DNA of 64,000 nucleotides from Bemisia tabaci (taxonomy: Eukaryota; Arthropoda; Insecta; Hemiptera; Aleyrodidae), in NCBI RefSeq assembly GCF_918797505.1, contig NC_092794.1, forward strand, positions 71,089,345 through 71,153,344, given 5' to 3'. The notes under the pieces were generated by a model. That model was not told the DNA's origin. It searched no databases and saw nothing but the letters and a program-made list of their open reading frames with translations. The position numbers and the translations under genes were made by a program. Below, piece by piece: positions 1 through 11,079 of this stretch (the first letter of the stretch is position 1; every line of letters starts with the position of its first letter).

Positions 1-31
1 TGACAGATAAAATGTATCCCCTGGGAGACTT

Positions 32-156
32 ACAGGGTTATCCAAAAGTCACCTACCGCCCCTGTAACTTTTTTCCTAATTGAGATAGAAGTTTGAAACT
101 TTGGGAATGTTCCTCGGTTCAAGGTAGCAACTTATTGATCTCCCCAAAATTTTGGA
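32..156 (+). repeat. Dispersed repeat fragment (shared with 52969-53095)
   Basis: This stretch begins acagggttatcc and contains cctaattgag, then tttgaa, gggaatgttc and gtagcaact. The same order of words occurs in both arms of the palindromic element at 52715-54144 (52969-53095, and inverted at about 53790-53914). It is therefore a fragment of the same repeat family, diverged by many substitutions. No coding capacity was recognised. Confidence 0.55.
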
Positions 157-188
157 GGGCGGCCCCCCAAAATTTTGGGGGGCCGCCC
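157..188. repeat. Perfect 32-bp GC/AT palindrome
   Basis: Two 16-base arms, centred between 172 and 173, are exact reverse complements (GGGCGGCCCCCCAAAA and its complement). It could extrude as a cruciform. It lies at the end of the repeat fragment that precedes it. Confidence 0.7.
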
Positions 189-410
189 CCACCAACCTCC
201 CCCCCCTTCACAATTTCTGAGCAACTCGCACATGAAATGGACTGCAATAAGTAAATGATGTCGAAACTGTTCTGACTAATACTGTTAAAAATGTTTATAG
301 GAACGAGAATAAGTAACTCATTGCCAAATTACAATTTTTTAAAACCATACATTGTATAGGCATTGGAAGTGAGCCAGTTTTTAAATTTTAACTCGAAGTA
401 TTTTCTTACT

Positions 411-654
411 CACTGGAAAAAATAGTCGCTTGGATCTAGAGTCCAAACTCTTGAAAACAATGACAAGAAGAAATACCCTTGATCCAATCGGATTTTTGCT
501 TAGATCAAAAAGAAATAATGGGAAATCAAGGTTCGCTTAAATCAAGAGGATTGGTTCTCGATTGAAGCAAAAATCCGATTGAATCATGAGTATTTTTTCT
601 TGTCATTGTTTTCAAGAGTCCGAACTCTAGATCCAAGTGACTTTTTTTCCAGTG
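411..654. mobile_element. MITE-like inverted-repeat element (CACTGGAAAAAA ends)
   Basis: The arms 411-501 and 565-654 are about 90 bp each and nearly reverse complementary. They begin CACTGGAAAAAA and end TTTTTTCCAGTG, with a spacer of about 63 bp. There is no coding capacity. A clear target-site duplication was not found, so the superfamily is unassigned. The internal words (cttggatc, actcttgaaaa) resemble those at 30218-30320. Confidence 0.65.
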
Positions 655-1403
655 TTCGATGCACTTGCTTCCATTTGCTTTTAAAGTATGAGGAACAAAT
701 AGTTTTTTCATTTCTGCAATAACAAACTTTTTATGTCTGTCACTTAAATTCTTGTGTTTGCTTTCAATAAACTTTACCCCGTTATATTCTGCAAATAAAG
801 CATTGCATAGATCCGCGTGCAATCGTAAAGATCGAGCTTCTCTCGAAGGTATAAATCGCCGACTAAATGCCCGGTTTCTTGACCCATGGCATGCCCACCA
901 CTTGGAGAAGTCATTGTTTTAAATGGTTTTTTGATTCCGTATCGTGTCCATATTCCTTAGAATAGGTCAAAAATGAGATAAAATGTCATCGCTGAAAGAG
1001 TCTTATCAGAGCGACGCGACGAGCTGCAGTGCGACGCGCCGAATTTCTCATCTCCCAACTCGCACCCACGCTCACTAAAACCTCTCTAGCGCTTAAACCT
1101 GCAGCTATCTGCAAACTCTTTTTTCACCATTCACTCTTCAGACTATTACCTATGAGCCTATATAAGTCTCAGAGTGGAGCTCAGTGGAGCTTTTTTTTAA
1201 ATGAAATCTAAAACAAACAAAACTCGAAATTTTCTCCACCTCGGTTCAAGTGTCAATATTGGCACGAATAAGAGATTTTTATGAGCATGTTAATATAGGA
1301 TTTTGTAGCTTAGACTACGCACTTACAGAGTATAATGTCGGTTTTTGAAAAAAAAATCTTGCTATTGACTTATAGGCGATGACCACTTTAGCACCAAAAG
1401 TAG
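655..1403. other. Non-genic stretch, nothing recognised
   Basis: AT-rich sequence with a slightly GC-richer patch around 1010-1100. A TATATAAG word lies at 1159-1166 with a TCAGT word at 1181, but no credible downstream gene follows on the plus strand. No RNA gene or repeat structure was recognised. Confidence 0.4.
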
Positions 1404-1742
1404 CTATTTTCTTCGATACCCGACAAGGGTCTGTTTGAAAATCATTGAGGGAGGAATAAATAAAATTGATACTACAACTTGATAGTCTGTAGCATAAGCT
1501 ACAAAATCATCCAGATACTTTTGCTTTCTGGGTTGAAAAAAAATTTGTCCACCTCCTGAATTTTTTCCGCCCACCCGCCAGTGTGCGGCGCGGGGCGGCG
1601 GCGGCGGCGGCAGCGGCAGCAGACTTGGAGACTTAGCTTCAAATTCCTTAAATATTTTCGCAGAGGGTTCATCAGTGTCTGACACTAAATCTTCAAACGT
1701 GTGGTATATCGGAGATGTATCCATTCTCTGTAGTGAGTGCAA
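1404..1742 (-). CDS. Possible coding fragment, unknown (polyproline tract)
   Basis: This is a 112-codon minus-strand frame. From an internal Met at 1724 it reads like ordinary protein: an acidic Ser/Thr-rich stretch, then a run of Pro encoded by a GCC-type triplet repeat (about 1590-1620), then a basic KQKYLDDFV segment. The basic-YLDD pattern faintly resembles the C-terminal part of some retroelement Gag proteins; this is an inference from pattern only. Part of the openness of the frame is due to the triplet repeat. No splice signals or partner domains were seen, so it may be a retroelement scrap, a host exon or chance. Confidence 0.25.
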   Translation of the reverse strand: MHSLQRMDTSPIYHTFEDLVSDTDEPSAKIFKEFEAKSPSLLPLPPPPPPRAAHWRVGGKNSGGGQIFFQPRKQKYLDDFVAYATDYQVVVSILFIPPSMIFKQTLVGYRRK

Positions 1743-2629
1743 AAAAAAACAAGCGGGAAAGCTCTAATACGTGGGTATTAGAGAAGCGCTCAGCGGTGAG
1801 CGCAATTTTAATGAGTCCCAGATTTAATTTACTACCTATTAACTGAGTATGTTAAAATTTGCAATAATTAAAACATCTAAAATTGTGCTTCCTCCCCCCC
1901 CCCCCGAAAAAAAAATCCAAGATCCATAAGAAAAATAATGATCCATTACTTAAGTACTGAAATATTAATACATAAAAAATCCTCGATTTCTCATAAAAAC
2001 AGAGAAAACTATTACGGCTCCAAAAAAATAACTTTTCTAGATCATTTGAAGAAAATGTATCAAAGATGAACGTATCACTTAACGAGGCCAAATTAATTGT
2101 TTTAATGATGCCCTGATTGGACACGTAAAAAATATTATAGGTAAATAAATGAACGAAATATAAATATTAATAGGTAAATGATGAGACAATAAACGAAATC
2201 AATCAACTGCAACTGATTGTGAGTACTGAAGGTAACTTTTCGCGAATCAAAGGCACCATGTGTCCGCTAGGTTGCAGCACACTACGCTAAAACCTTCTAA
2301 TGACTCATGATCAGACACAACCTTTCCTATGTTTATTGTTTATGCTCTATGATACTCTGTCTTCGTGATAACAGGGTTTCATACAATACAATAATCTAAT
2401 ACGTAATTACGTAAATAGAGAAAGAGAATTCTTACAATACCAGAATTATAACCAGGGTAAACGGAAATTACATTCATTATTTCCTCCTCATATTATGTTG
2501 AGCCTTAGTGAAAAATCTTTCCCACTTTCCTTCCGCAGTTTTCCTTCTGACAGCAAATTGTTAATCATGTTCTCCTGACATCCTTGCTTTCATTTAGTAG
2601 ATTCGGAATTTCTCATAAATTTTAGGAAT
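1743..2629. other. AT-rich stretch, nothing recognised
   Basis: AT-rich sequence with homopolymer runs (C-run near 1892, A-runs). The reading frames across it have low-complexity composition and no motif. No inverted-repeat element was recognised. Confidence 0.4.
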
Positions 2630-2707
2630 TTAAATGCGTTTACAGAAATTTCTGGCCAACCAAAGGCAGAAGTTGCCTCTACGCCTTAATTTATAAAGGT
2701 AACTTAC

Positions 2708-2914
2708 GTTCTGTGTAATTAATACACCATGCTGGCCCAAATATCTGAAACCCTCTACTGTGATAACATTCGAATCAGTCACTGTTACAGGGACAGTAAT
2801 ATCTTCAATGTAATCTGTAGGGATATTGTAGGTATAGGTATATCGTAACAAGTCAACAGTGAAACTAGCAGACCATGTATCTCGTTTGCGGTGCTTAAAA
2901 ATCTCCGCTCCCAT
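2708..2914 (-). CDS. Candidate exon of an unidentified gene (minus strand)
   Basis: The minus-strand frame starts at an ATG (2914) and has protein-like composition with beta-strand-like alternation (for example VPVTVTDSNVITVEGF). Its strongest part stops exactly where a good donor sequence appears (AAC followed by GTAAGTT, complement of 2701-2707). No domain was recognised. Other minus-strand frames with partly protein-like composition lie at 3058-3479, but their relation is unclear. It could be a host exon or an old element fragment. Confidence 0.3.
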
Positions 2915-4474
2915 TTTATTCTTTTGACAGAGAACAAATCATTTTTCCTCCTTGATTTTCACAGAGTTTTCTTTGCACAGAGAAGAAAAATTGCAGAAGT
3001 TTTTATAAATTGATGTTGGTTGGTTTTCCGTGTAAAGAAGAAAGTATGAAAGGAAGTCTACAACGTCGCAAACCGAGATACGGGGTCTGGTAATTCCACT
3101 GTCCAACTGTATTTTACAGAAATTACATTGTGAGTATGGAGCTGATCACTAGAATTACTATGCATAGATATGTACCTAGGATAAGGGTGGTTGCAACAGT
3201 ATTTGTCATGAATGGTCCATGACACCTGCAGAAAAGATCGGTGGTTCCTGAATGATGATAAGCAGGACTCGTAGGTTTCGTTGAAACGCATGATTCTCAT
3301 ATGTATCTGTAGAGGTATAGAGTTTTGGCCTGCTGAGGAGTTGAGTAAATTAGGAGCCATTGCTCATAAGCTGATAAAGTTAGGAGGAAACACGATGAAA
3401 CTGTAGAACTTTTGATACTTTGAGAATGTAAACAAAGACTCAACCTCAAAAATCTTTCACAATAATATTGTGTACTCAATTTCCAAAAACTCTATGGTTC
3501 ATGAATTTTTTAATCAAAGGTAAGTAAAAGTTCTCCAACTGGATGAGAGATGGCCGTAGTGATCATTCGACGAAATTCTCTCTGAGCCATTTTACCTATT
3601 CATGGAATCAAGTAAATGTAGGTCCCCGTTTATTAGACGATGCGACGCATGAAAAAATGTCAGGCGAAAGCAGTATCTTTTGTTATTGTAAGTCATAAAA
3701 TCAGGTTGTAGGTAAGAAAACTTCCTCACACATGGAGGTGATGTAACTTTCAACCTCATCTCCTACATAGTCTGGTGGAACACTTATTATCGTCTTACGG
3801 TAAGTAATGGAGAAACTTTGTTTTATCGTCTCAAAGCGAGTCCTTAAGGAAGGTTATTTACCTTCTTTACTGAAAAGTAGACAACAGGCCAGTTGAAATT
3901 TTGCTCTCATTGAGCGTTCAAATGCCTGTGTTAGGTCTGCGGAGATAACACATAAGGTGTCTTGCAATGAATCTGACGGAACCAAATTCACCAGAGAGTG
4001 AATGAGTAAATGAGTCATGAAACCTAGAATTTTTAGTACAAATAAGAGGCTAACACATACCTTTGTTATGGAGCAATGTGAGAGGTAGAATGTAGCGGTT
4101 TCAGAGTAGAGTGTTATAAGGAAGATTTATGAAACTGTCGGTGCCGCAAAAAATCTTAGACTTTGAAAGTACACAATTTTCTGCTACTTCAGATATCTCA
4201 GATTTTTTGACACCTAGTTAAACTCAATAATTAGAAGTTGTGAACTGACAGGGATGTGATGACGACATCGCTTTGAGAATAACAGATATTCTATGATCAA
4301 GGATACACTCGAGCGGTCCTTTTCATAATTTGCAGCAATGAGGTGGTGACAATTACGAAGGTACAAATCCCTGCGCTTGAGCTGCGCAAAATGCTCCAGT
4401 CGTTTATCTATGCTATTCAGCATAAAAATGCAAACCGTGTTGTAATTGGTGCTTGAGAACAACTGTGGTACACT
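2915..4474. other. Mostly non-genic; weak minus-strand coding fragments 3058-3479
   Basis: Between 3058 and 3479 two overlapping minus-strand frames (100 and 60 codons) show partial protein-like composition. One frame, read through a stop, ends in a hydrophobic stretch of about 20 residues that could be a membrane segment. No family was recognised and the frames are broken, so no gene is called. The rest, up to the Jockey insertion site, shows nothing recognisable. Confidence 0.3.
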
Positions 4475-4487
4475 AGTATAATGAAGC
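4475..4487. repeat. Target-site duplication, left copy (Jockey insertion)
   Basis: The 13-mer AGTATAATGAAGC here is repeated exactly at 9600-9612, directly after the poly(A) tail. It marks the insertion limits of the non-LTR element between them. Confidence 0.85.
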
Positions 4488-4639
4488 GGATTCGGTGTTG
4501 ATCTTTCGAACTGTGCAGACGTGTTTTGTAGAGCGCTCGTGAGACGGTAAAGCTTTTGGTTCGGCTCGCGGCCCGGGCATCGCGGCGCGCAGCGACCGCG
4601 AGATAACGTAAACAAAGTGCGGTTACGGCCGAAACTTCT
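4488..4639 (+). promoter_or_regulatory. 5' UTR / probable internal promoter of the Jockey-like element
   Basis: This is the 152-bp leader between the target-site duplication and ORF1. It is much more GC-rich than its surroundings. Full-length Jockey-type elements are known to carry an internal TATA-less RNA polymerase II promoter in this position, so the promoter role is inferred from position and not seen as a defined motif. Confidence 0.4.
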
Positions 4640-6469
4640 ATGTCGCTGTTGCCACACAAGTGTAAACATGGTGTGTATTGTTTTTGGAGAGACGATCAGT
4701 TCATCGGCTGTCAAAAATGCTACATCAGAGGAAAACTTGACTTCCTGAAATCGAGTCCAGCAAGAGTGAAAAATATGACGGATAAAAATCCGTTTGAGAA
4801 GAGTTCGCTCCTTTCAAGATCGCCCCAGGGGACAACCACGAGGACGAATACCGATGATAAAACAGATGATATAGCCACACCAGTATCAGTGGAAACATCG
4901 AATCAGACTCACCCTGAAATTTCAGTCAAGGAAATATTGGAAAAGGCTGAGGTGGTGATCAAAGAGGGTATTTCCATCACTCACAATGATACGAAAGCCA
5001 TAAATCAGGTGCAAGGCCTTAAAAGCACGATTGAAGGACTTGTTAACATCGTTAAAAAAGAGGAAGAAAAAAAAGAAGAACAAAAAAAAATAATTGATGA
5101 CCTTCAAAATAGATTGCTCGCGCTTGAAAAAAAGGAGCAAAGACATTCTGAAACTCGGAGAGAAATCCCCCAGCCTCAAGCAACCTACTCAGGGAAGTAC
5201 GCAATTCTTAGCAATGATGGAGAAAACAACGAGGATGATCCAATGGACGATGAAGACCCAGAAGATCAAATCGTGGAAGAAGAAACTGACTGGATACTTT
5301 GCAAGCAGAAGAGGAAGAGAAACGAAGGAAGTGACTCATCCCCACAAACAACTCAGGCTAAGAAAGGAAGGAAAGCGGATACAGCGCGGTCCGGAAGCAG
5401 AGGAGGTGCCGAGAAAGTCGCCACATCTAGTAAAAACACCAATGGTTCGTTCAATAGCTCTAATGATAAAGATAAAAACAAAGGTACTAAAAATACTGAA
5501 AATAAAAAGGAAAATGAGGTGAGCAAGAAGCTAGTTCCTCCTCCATTTAAGGTTACCCAATTAAAATCAATCAGCGAGGTTAAAAAATTTGTTGAAAACA
5601 TCGATTCTGATAAGTATAAATTAACAGCATTAGTTGGCAACGTCTGGAAAATTAATACTGCAGACCACGAAACTTATAGATTAGTTAGAGAAAACCTTGA
5701 AAAACATAATGCTAAATGGTACACATTTTCAGACAAACATCTTCGTCCAAAGGTTTTTGTAGCTAAGGGGATGCATTCTACCACTGATCTAGATGAAATT
5801 ACAGAGGATCTTACATCCAAAGGTTTTAATATTGTTAAAGTTGTTAATTTGCTAAGCAAAAAAGACGAAAATGGGAAGAGAAAAGGTCTTCCATTACATC
5901 AAATCATATTCGATAACAAAGATGATACTAAGAAAATCTTTGAAATTAAATTTATAGCACATCAGAAAGTAGAAATCAAAAATGTTAAGCACAATCCGGC
6001 AAGGATTCCTCAGTGCCACCGTTGCCAGGGGTTTTTGCATACTCAAGCATTTTGTCATAAAGATCCTAAGTGTGTTAAATGTAGTGGACCTCATTTGAGT
6101 TTCTTATGCGCTGAGAAGAAAGTGGATAGTCCAAAATGTGTGAACTGTGGTCAAAAACACACAGCAAATTATTCCGGTTGCGAGATCGCTAAGTTTTTCA
6201 AAGAACGTAGGCTGGCAGATTTAAACAAGAAAAAACAAAAAAATAGTGGTAAAGAAAATTCAGGAAATAAATTAAGTCAGAGACCAGTCAGCAAAAATGT
6301 ATCTTTTGCTAGAATGGCTAGCGATGGTAAATCCAACGATAAAGAAAATTCCGAGAGTCTGATGGAGAAAATACTTAATTTCTTAAATGAACAAGCAACT
6401 ATTAATGCTCAAATTCTTTCTAGGCTTGATGCTCTAGAGGGAATACTTCTTGGCAACGATGGCACATAG
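4640..6469 (+). CDS. ORF1: Gag-like nucleic-acid-binding protein of Jockey-like element
   Basis: The protein has 609 residues and is intact, from the first ATG after the leader. The N-terminal half is charged and low-complexity, with a Lys/Glu-rich likely coiled coil at about residues 145-185 and an acidic stretch at about 195-215. From about residue 300 comes the PRE_C2HC-type region usual in these proteins. Three Cys/His zinc knuckles follow at about 455-515 (CHRCQGF, CVKCSGPH, CVNCGQKH). The C-terminus is basic, with a short Leu/Ile heptad-like segment. ORF1 proteins bind the element RNA and form RNPs delivered to the nucleus. The stop codon overlaps the ORF2 start (ATG 6459, TAG 6467-6469), suggesting reinitiation or coupled translation of ORF2. 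Confidence 0.85.
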   Translation: MSLLPHKCKHGVYCFWRDDQFIGCQKCYIRGKLDFLKSSPARVKNMTDKNPFEKSSLLSRSPQGTTTRTNTDDKTDDIATPVSVETSNQTHPEISVKEILEKAEVVIKEGISITHNDTKAINQVQGLKSTIEGLVNIVKKEEEKKEEQKKIIDDLQNRLLALEKKEQRHSETRREIPQPQATYSGKYAILSNDGENNEDDPMDDEDPEDQIVEEETDWILCKQKRKRNEGSDSSPQTTQAKKGRKADTARSGSRGGAEKVATSSKNTNGSFNSSNDKDKNKGTKNTENKKENEVSKKLVPPPFKVTQLKSISEVKKFVENIDSDKYKLTALVGNVWKINTADHETYRLVRENLEKHNAKWYTFSDKHLRPKVFVAKGMHSTTDLDEITEDLTSKGFNIVKVVNLLSKKDENGKRKGLPLHQIIFDNKDDTKKIFEIKFIAHQKVEIKNVKHNPARIPQCHRCQGFLHTQAFCHKDPKCVKCSGPHLSFLCAEKKVDSPKCVNCGQKHTANYSGCEIAKFFKERRLADLNKKKQKNSGKENSGNKLSQRPVSKNVSFARMASDGKSNDKENSESLMEKILNFLNEQATINAQILSRLDALEGILLGNDGT

Positions 6470-9294
6470 GGTGCCTCATAGCAGAAGGCCAGGACCTCCT
6501 TCGAATAGTTTCAAAAGAATTCCTGGTAGTCACTTTGACAGGGATAAAATCCCCACTTACGTTGAGTCCAATTTAAATTGTATTGAAACAATTAAATTTG
6601 ATAAGATTAGAATTGTAGCATGGAATGCTAACGGACTGACGGCAGAGAGGAAACTAAAATTATCAAATTACATAGATTTTTACCAAATTGATGTGGTGTT
6701 GTTGTCAGAGACTCACTTTTCCGACACTAGTCACTTTAAGAAGCGTGAATTTAATGTCCACTGGGTTAATCACCCTTCTGATAATGCTCGCGGGGGAGTC
6801 GCTATCATGGTCAGAAAAGAATTTCAATACTTTATATGCAATGAAACTAAATCTGAAGCGATTCAATCGATAGCAGTTACTATGAAAACAGAAGTAGGGG
6901 ATATAACAATTGCTTCCATTTATTGTCCTCCTGGACCTAAGATTAAACATAATGATTTTTCGGAATTCCTAAAAACTCTGGGGAACAGATTCATTGCTGG
7001 CGGGGACTGGAATGCTAAACATATAAGATGGGGTTCTAGAACCACCCTAACAAGAGGAAGAGCGTTGAATTCTGCAGTAAGAAGCATTAATGGAGACTAT
7101 GTCTCTTTTGGGAGTCCCACACATTGGCCGACTGACCCAACAAAAAAACCAGATGTAATAGATTTTTTTGTAGTTAAAAATATTGCTATGAACTCAATAG
7201 ATTGTGGTGAAACCGATATAACTAAGGAATTAGACTCTGATCACTCTCCCATTAATATGGACATGTATAATTCAGCTATTTTAAAAGAGGTAACCACTTC
7301 AATAACAAATAAAAAAACGGATTGGAAAGCATTTAGAGAAGAACTAAATTCAATTGTTACGTTAAAAAATCCTATAGATACACAACAGCAAATTGAAGAC
7401 GAAGTCGCACTTATCACTGAGCAGATCATTACAGCAGCAAAAAGAAATACTCCAATTGTTAGACGAACGAAATTAGCCCCTAAAGTTCCTCATGAACTTC
7501 TGGAAATAATTAGCGAGGCCAGGAAGGTTAGGAAATTATGGATGAAAGAAAGAACTAATGCACTAAAAAATAAATTAAATAGACTAAATAGAGAGGTCTC
7601 AAAAATGAGCTGGTTTTTTTAAAAATAAAGAAACTGAAAATTTTCTGAAACACTTAACACCTACGGCCCCTACTGATTATTCCCTCTGGAAGGCGACAAA
7701 GTACCTTAAAAATCAGATTTTTTATTCACCGCCCATATTAGATAAACATAATGTTAAAGTAAAAGACGATGAAGGGAAAGCTAAAGTTTTCGCTGATCAT
7801 TTGGAAAGTATATTCACTCCTAGGAAAAGTCTTAAGGACGAATGCGATCTTGCTGACAAATTGCTAGAAATAGAAGAGCGAGACAATTTGGAAGTTCCTA
7901 AAATTACAAAAAAAGAATTATTTGATCTAATTAAATATAAAGTTAAATTAAAAAAAGCCCCGGGCGCTGATGGGATCACTGGTGGGATTCTAAAACAGCT
8001 CCCAATGAGAGTGATTGCCAAACTAGCCGAAATTTTTAATGCAATTATTAAAATAGGATATGTGCCAGAATCCTGGAAGACTGCGGAAGTAATTGTTATC
8101 CCGAAACCAAATAAACCCATGGAAAAGGTAGATTCCTACAGGCCGATTTCATTATTGTCAGTGGTAAGTAAACTATTTGAAAGGGCTTACTTAAAAAGAC
8201 TATTGCCAATTTTAGAAGAAAGAAAGATAATACCAAATCACCAATTCGGTTTCAGGGCGTCACATTCTACCATAGAACAAGTGCACAGAGTTGTGAGTCT
8301 TATAGAGAGAACATTGGAAAATAAAGAAGTATGTTCGATGATTTTTTTAGATATTTCAGCAGCTTTTGATAAAGTCTGGCATCTGGGTCTTCTCTTCAAA
8401 ATACGAATTTTTTTACCATTTAATCATTATAAGCTAATCAAATCTTACCTGGAGAACAGAAAATTTAGAGTTAGATTTAATAATTGTTATTCAACATATA
8501 GAAGAATAAAGGCAGGAGTACCGCAAGGATCATGCCTGGGCCCATATTTATACAATATCTTCACTAGCGACATCCCAAAACCGAAGAGGGGCTTTATCGG
8601 CACTTTTGCAGATGATACTGCCTTAGCAGAAAGAGACAAAGACATATTTATCTCTAATCATAGATTACAAAAAGCTATCGATGAAATGGTTGAGTGGGTT
8701 TCTGACAATGGCGCCACGCTCAACGCATGTAAATCTGCTCATACTGTTTTTACAAATAGGAAAATACCACAATTACCAGTTCTCATAGAAGATGAACAAG
8801 TTCCTTACGTTACAAGCGCTAGATATTTAGGAGTTTATTTAGACTCTAGACTTACTTTTAAAGATCACATCAGAATCAAGGTGAAAGAATTAAATAAAAA
8901 GTATAAAAAAATGTATTGGTTGTTAGGCAAAAGATCAAAATTGTCAAAGAAAAACAAAATTTTGCTGTATAATCAAATATTAAAACCTATATGGCAGTAT
9001 GCTTCACAACTATGGGGTTGTGCAAGCAAATCTAATATAAATAAGGTAGAAAGATTCCAGTCGAAGGTTCTACGAGAAATTATTGGAGTACCATGGTTCG
9101 TAAGGAACGAAGACATAAGGAGAGAATTAGAGGTACCCACGGTTAGACAAGTAATTGCTGAGACAACGAAGAGATATGAATGTCGTATTGAAAAGCATAT
9201 CAATGTAGAGGCTTTAAACCTTTTAGATAGTACAATACCTGTGAAAAGGTTAAAAAGGTGGGAGACCTTTGAACTCCCATCAAGATTTAAGTAG
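6459..9294 (+). pseudogene. ORF2: AP-like endonuclease and reverse transcriptase, one frameshift
   Basis: The first ATG in frame is 6459; a TTG at 6450 is the only alternative upstream. The endonuclease/exonuclease/phosphatase domain spans about 6600-7260 (VAWNANGL, SETHF, GGDWNAKH, SDHSPI). Reverse transcriptase spans about 7950-8900 (KAPGADGI, SYRPISLLS, QFGFRASHS, IFLDISAAFD, GVPQGSCLGP and the catalytic FADD). The frame changes by one base at the T-run 7614-7620, where a stop immediately follows. From 7621 to 9294 the correct frame is uninterrupted, so one extra or missing base in that run is the only lesion seen. It may be a true mutation or a homopolymer error in the assembly. All catalytic motifs are present. 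Confidence 0.85.
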
Positions 9295-9612
9295 TCTGTA
9301 AGGTATGAGTGAGAGTGTGAATGGAGTGTGAATGAGGGTGAAAGGAAGAATGCAAAACCATTAAACTAAAAACCTTTATGTTATAATACATTTAAGAAAG
9401 AAGGCAGAGAATTTACAATTCCTGTTCTTTTAGATAATCATAGTATTATCTAACGTTAACATATAAAATTAATGCAGTTTGTTAAGTTTTAGTTTTAAGC
9501 CACGTAGATAGATACAAGAAACACTTGTAGTAGTTACGATATATTTAAATAAAATTTCTTTTAAAAAAAAAAAATAAAAAAAAAAAAAAAAAAAAAAAAA
9601 GTATAATGAAGC
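9295..9612 (+). other. Jockey 3' UTR, poly(A) tail and right target-site duplication
   Basis: AT-rich 3' UTR. An AATAAA-like word (taaataaaat) lies just before the A-rich tail at about 9561-9599, which is interrupted by one T. The second copy of the 13-bp duplication lies at 9600-9612. Confidence 0.8.
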
Positions 9613-10581
9613 ATTTTGCATGTATCGCAAATGGCAGATCTCCTACCTGACATACTTTAATTAACCCAAAAACACTAAAACAGTCTCTGAGGTAGCATGA
9701 TAATTGGTCAAATAATTTCACAGCATTATACTTCAGAAACTTTCACAAACTTCACGAGGTGGGCAGAACGAGTCTGAAGACAAGACACGACATACGTTGA
9801 ATAATTCCAAAATATTATGCTTCAAATTTCAGACAATTTCACAACACAATCTTAAACGAGGCGGATGGATTATGGAATTAATTATGGATGGAGGGAGATG
9901 GACGAAATATGAAAACACAAAGGAGTAAGCGAGACGCGAGAAGCAAATACGGGAGAGTAGTGTCATCTGAATCTGAATCGCGGCTATGTACCTACAGAAA
10001 ATGAACATTGATCTTATTAAGCCAGAAGAGGGCCAAAGACGCCAAAACTCATGAACCAATCAGAGAAGGGCAAAAGGATGGCAATACTCTCCAGTACCTA
10101 GGTCAAAGACACATAACCTAGATGTAGGCGAATTCTACTAAGGTCTCCGAATAAGGTTATCACCGGTGCAAAAGTTTTCGGAAAACAGAACGCGAATCTT
10201 GAACTTTCAGAAGTAATTATAGGATAACTATAAATCGCATAGCAAAGAGAGTTTTAGGACTGTTATTTATTTCTTACGCTAATTTGCATTTAATCGTATT
10301 CACAGAGGCATAATGAGGTAATCAAAAAAAAAAAAAAAAGTAAAAATGGCGTTTCTTGCATCGATGAGTTGGTGCGCTATTTGATCGCTTGAGCGCACTA
10401 GTATACTAGAGCTCTAGTGGCAGGTCGAAATCAAAAAGCGCCGCCTATCGGCTGAGCGCTTAAAAGTTAGAGTATCTGATTTTTATTTATTATGCGGGCG
10501 AGAATGGATATTTTGGAGATTTAAAGCATATGGGCAGATCCTCGGTGAGACTTCGAATTTTTACTGTGACACCCATACTCC
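9613..10581. other. Non-genic stretch, nothing recognised
   Basis: AT-rich sequence with an A-run at about 10324-10339. No ORF, repeat pair or RNA gene was recognised. It may hold the decayed left end of the Polinton-like element, but no terminal inverted repeat was identified. Confidence 0.35.
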
Positions 10582-11079
10582 TCAAAAGAATTGAGTCTCT
10601 AATTCATCTCGCAGTGAGGAAGGTATTTTCTGAAATTTCAAGATAAATTCCAGATTCAATTTTTTGCGGAATTTGCGAATGAAGTTTTCAGAAAGTTTCT
10701 GATATTTAGAGATTAAATCGAAATTCACTAAATCTTGGAACTCTTCCATAAATTCTGAAGTTAATTCTTGATGTTTAGAAATCGAATCCCACTCATTCCT
10801 TTGAGCGAGTCCATGGTTCCGGATGAAGTCTAAAGACAATTTGCGATCTCGAAGAATATGTTTGAAATTAAGAAGATGACTGTACAAATCCAAGAATTTT
10901 TCATCCAAATTTTCCGAATTTTTGGAGAGTGCATCCCAATCGATTAAATGACTAATTTGGTTGATGAATTGAGGTGATATCTCGGAAAATGTTGCTTCTT
11001 CCTCCAAATTTGTCACGATAATGTGATCAGCAAAAACTTCTGACCATTTGATATATTTTTCGAAGATTTTCAAACTCAT
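10582..11079 (-). CDS. Small protein made of 23-residue repeats (Polinton-associated)
   Basis: The protein has 165 residues with an ATG start. After an N-terminal segment of about 46 residues it consists of five imperfect 23-residue repeats (about 47-69, 70-92, 95-117, 118-140, 141-163). Their consensus core is like ISKxQxLSExFI, with an aromatic at the start and a hydrophobic at the end, so a helical-repeat fold is likely. Repeats of this general W/F-x-x-I-S-x-x-Q-x-L-S-E type occur in proteins of large DNA viruses such as mimiviruses and entomopoxviruses; this is general knowledge and homology is not proven. The gene lies downstream of and codirectional with PolB (about 240 bp gap). The frame is intact. 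Function unknown. Confidence 0.6.
   Translation of the reverse strand: MSLKIFEKYIKWSEVFADHIIVTNLEEEATFSEISPQFINQISHLIDWDALSKNSENLDEKFLDLYSHLLNFKHILRDRKLSLDFIRNHGLAQRNEWDSISKHQELTSEFMEEFQDLVNFDLISKYQKLSENFIRKFRKKLNLEFILKFQKIPSSLRDELETQFF

Larger units (their letters stand above)
4488..9599 (+). mobile_element. Full-length Jockey-like non-LTR retrotransposon
   Basis: The order is a short 5' UTR (4488-4639), ORF1 (Gag-like, 4640-6469), overlapping ORF2 (endonuclease plus reverse transcriptase, 6459-9294), a 3' UTR of about 270 bp and a poly(A) tail (about 9563-9599). The whole is bracketed by a 13-bp direct repeat. Such elements move by target-primed reverse transcription of their own mRNA. Full length, exact target duplication and only one frameshift point to recent insertion. 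The clade is inferred from the ORF1 zinc knuckles and ORF2 layout; Jockey itself is more likely than R1 or CR1 but was not tested by phylogeny. Confidence 0.85.

Noticed and set aside
1159..1187. TATATAAG plus TCAGT as a core promoter
   Set aside because: Spacing is slightly short and no plausible gene follows on that strand.
4214..4714. 166-codon minus-strand frame
   Set aside because: It overlaps the Jockey leader and ORF1 start, crosses the insertion boundary and has no domain.
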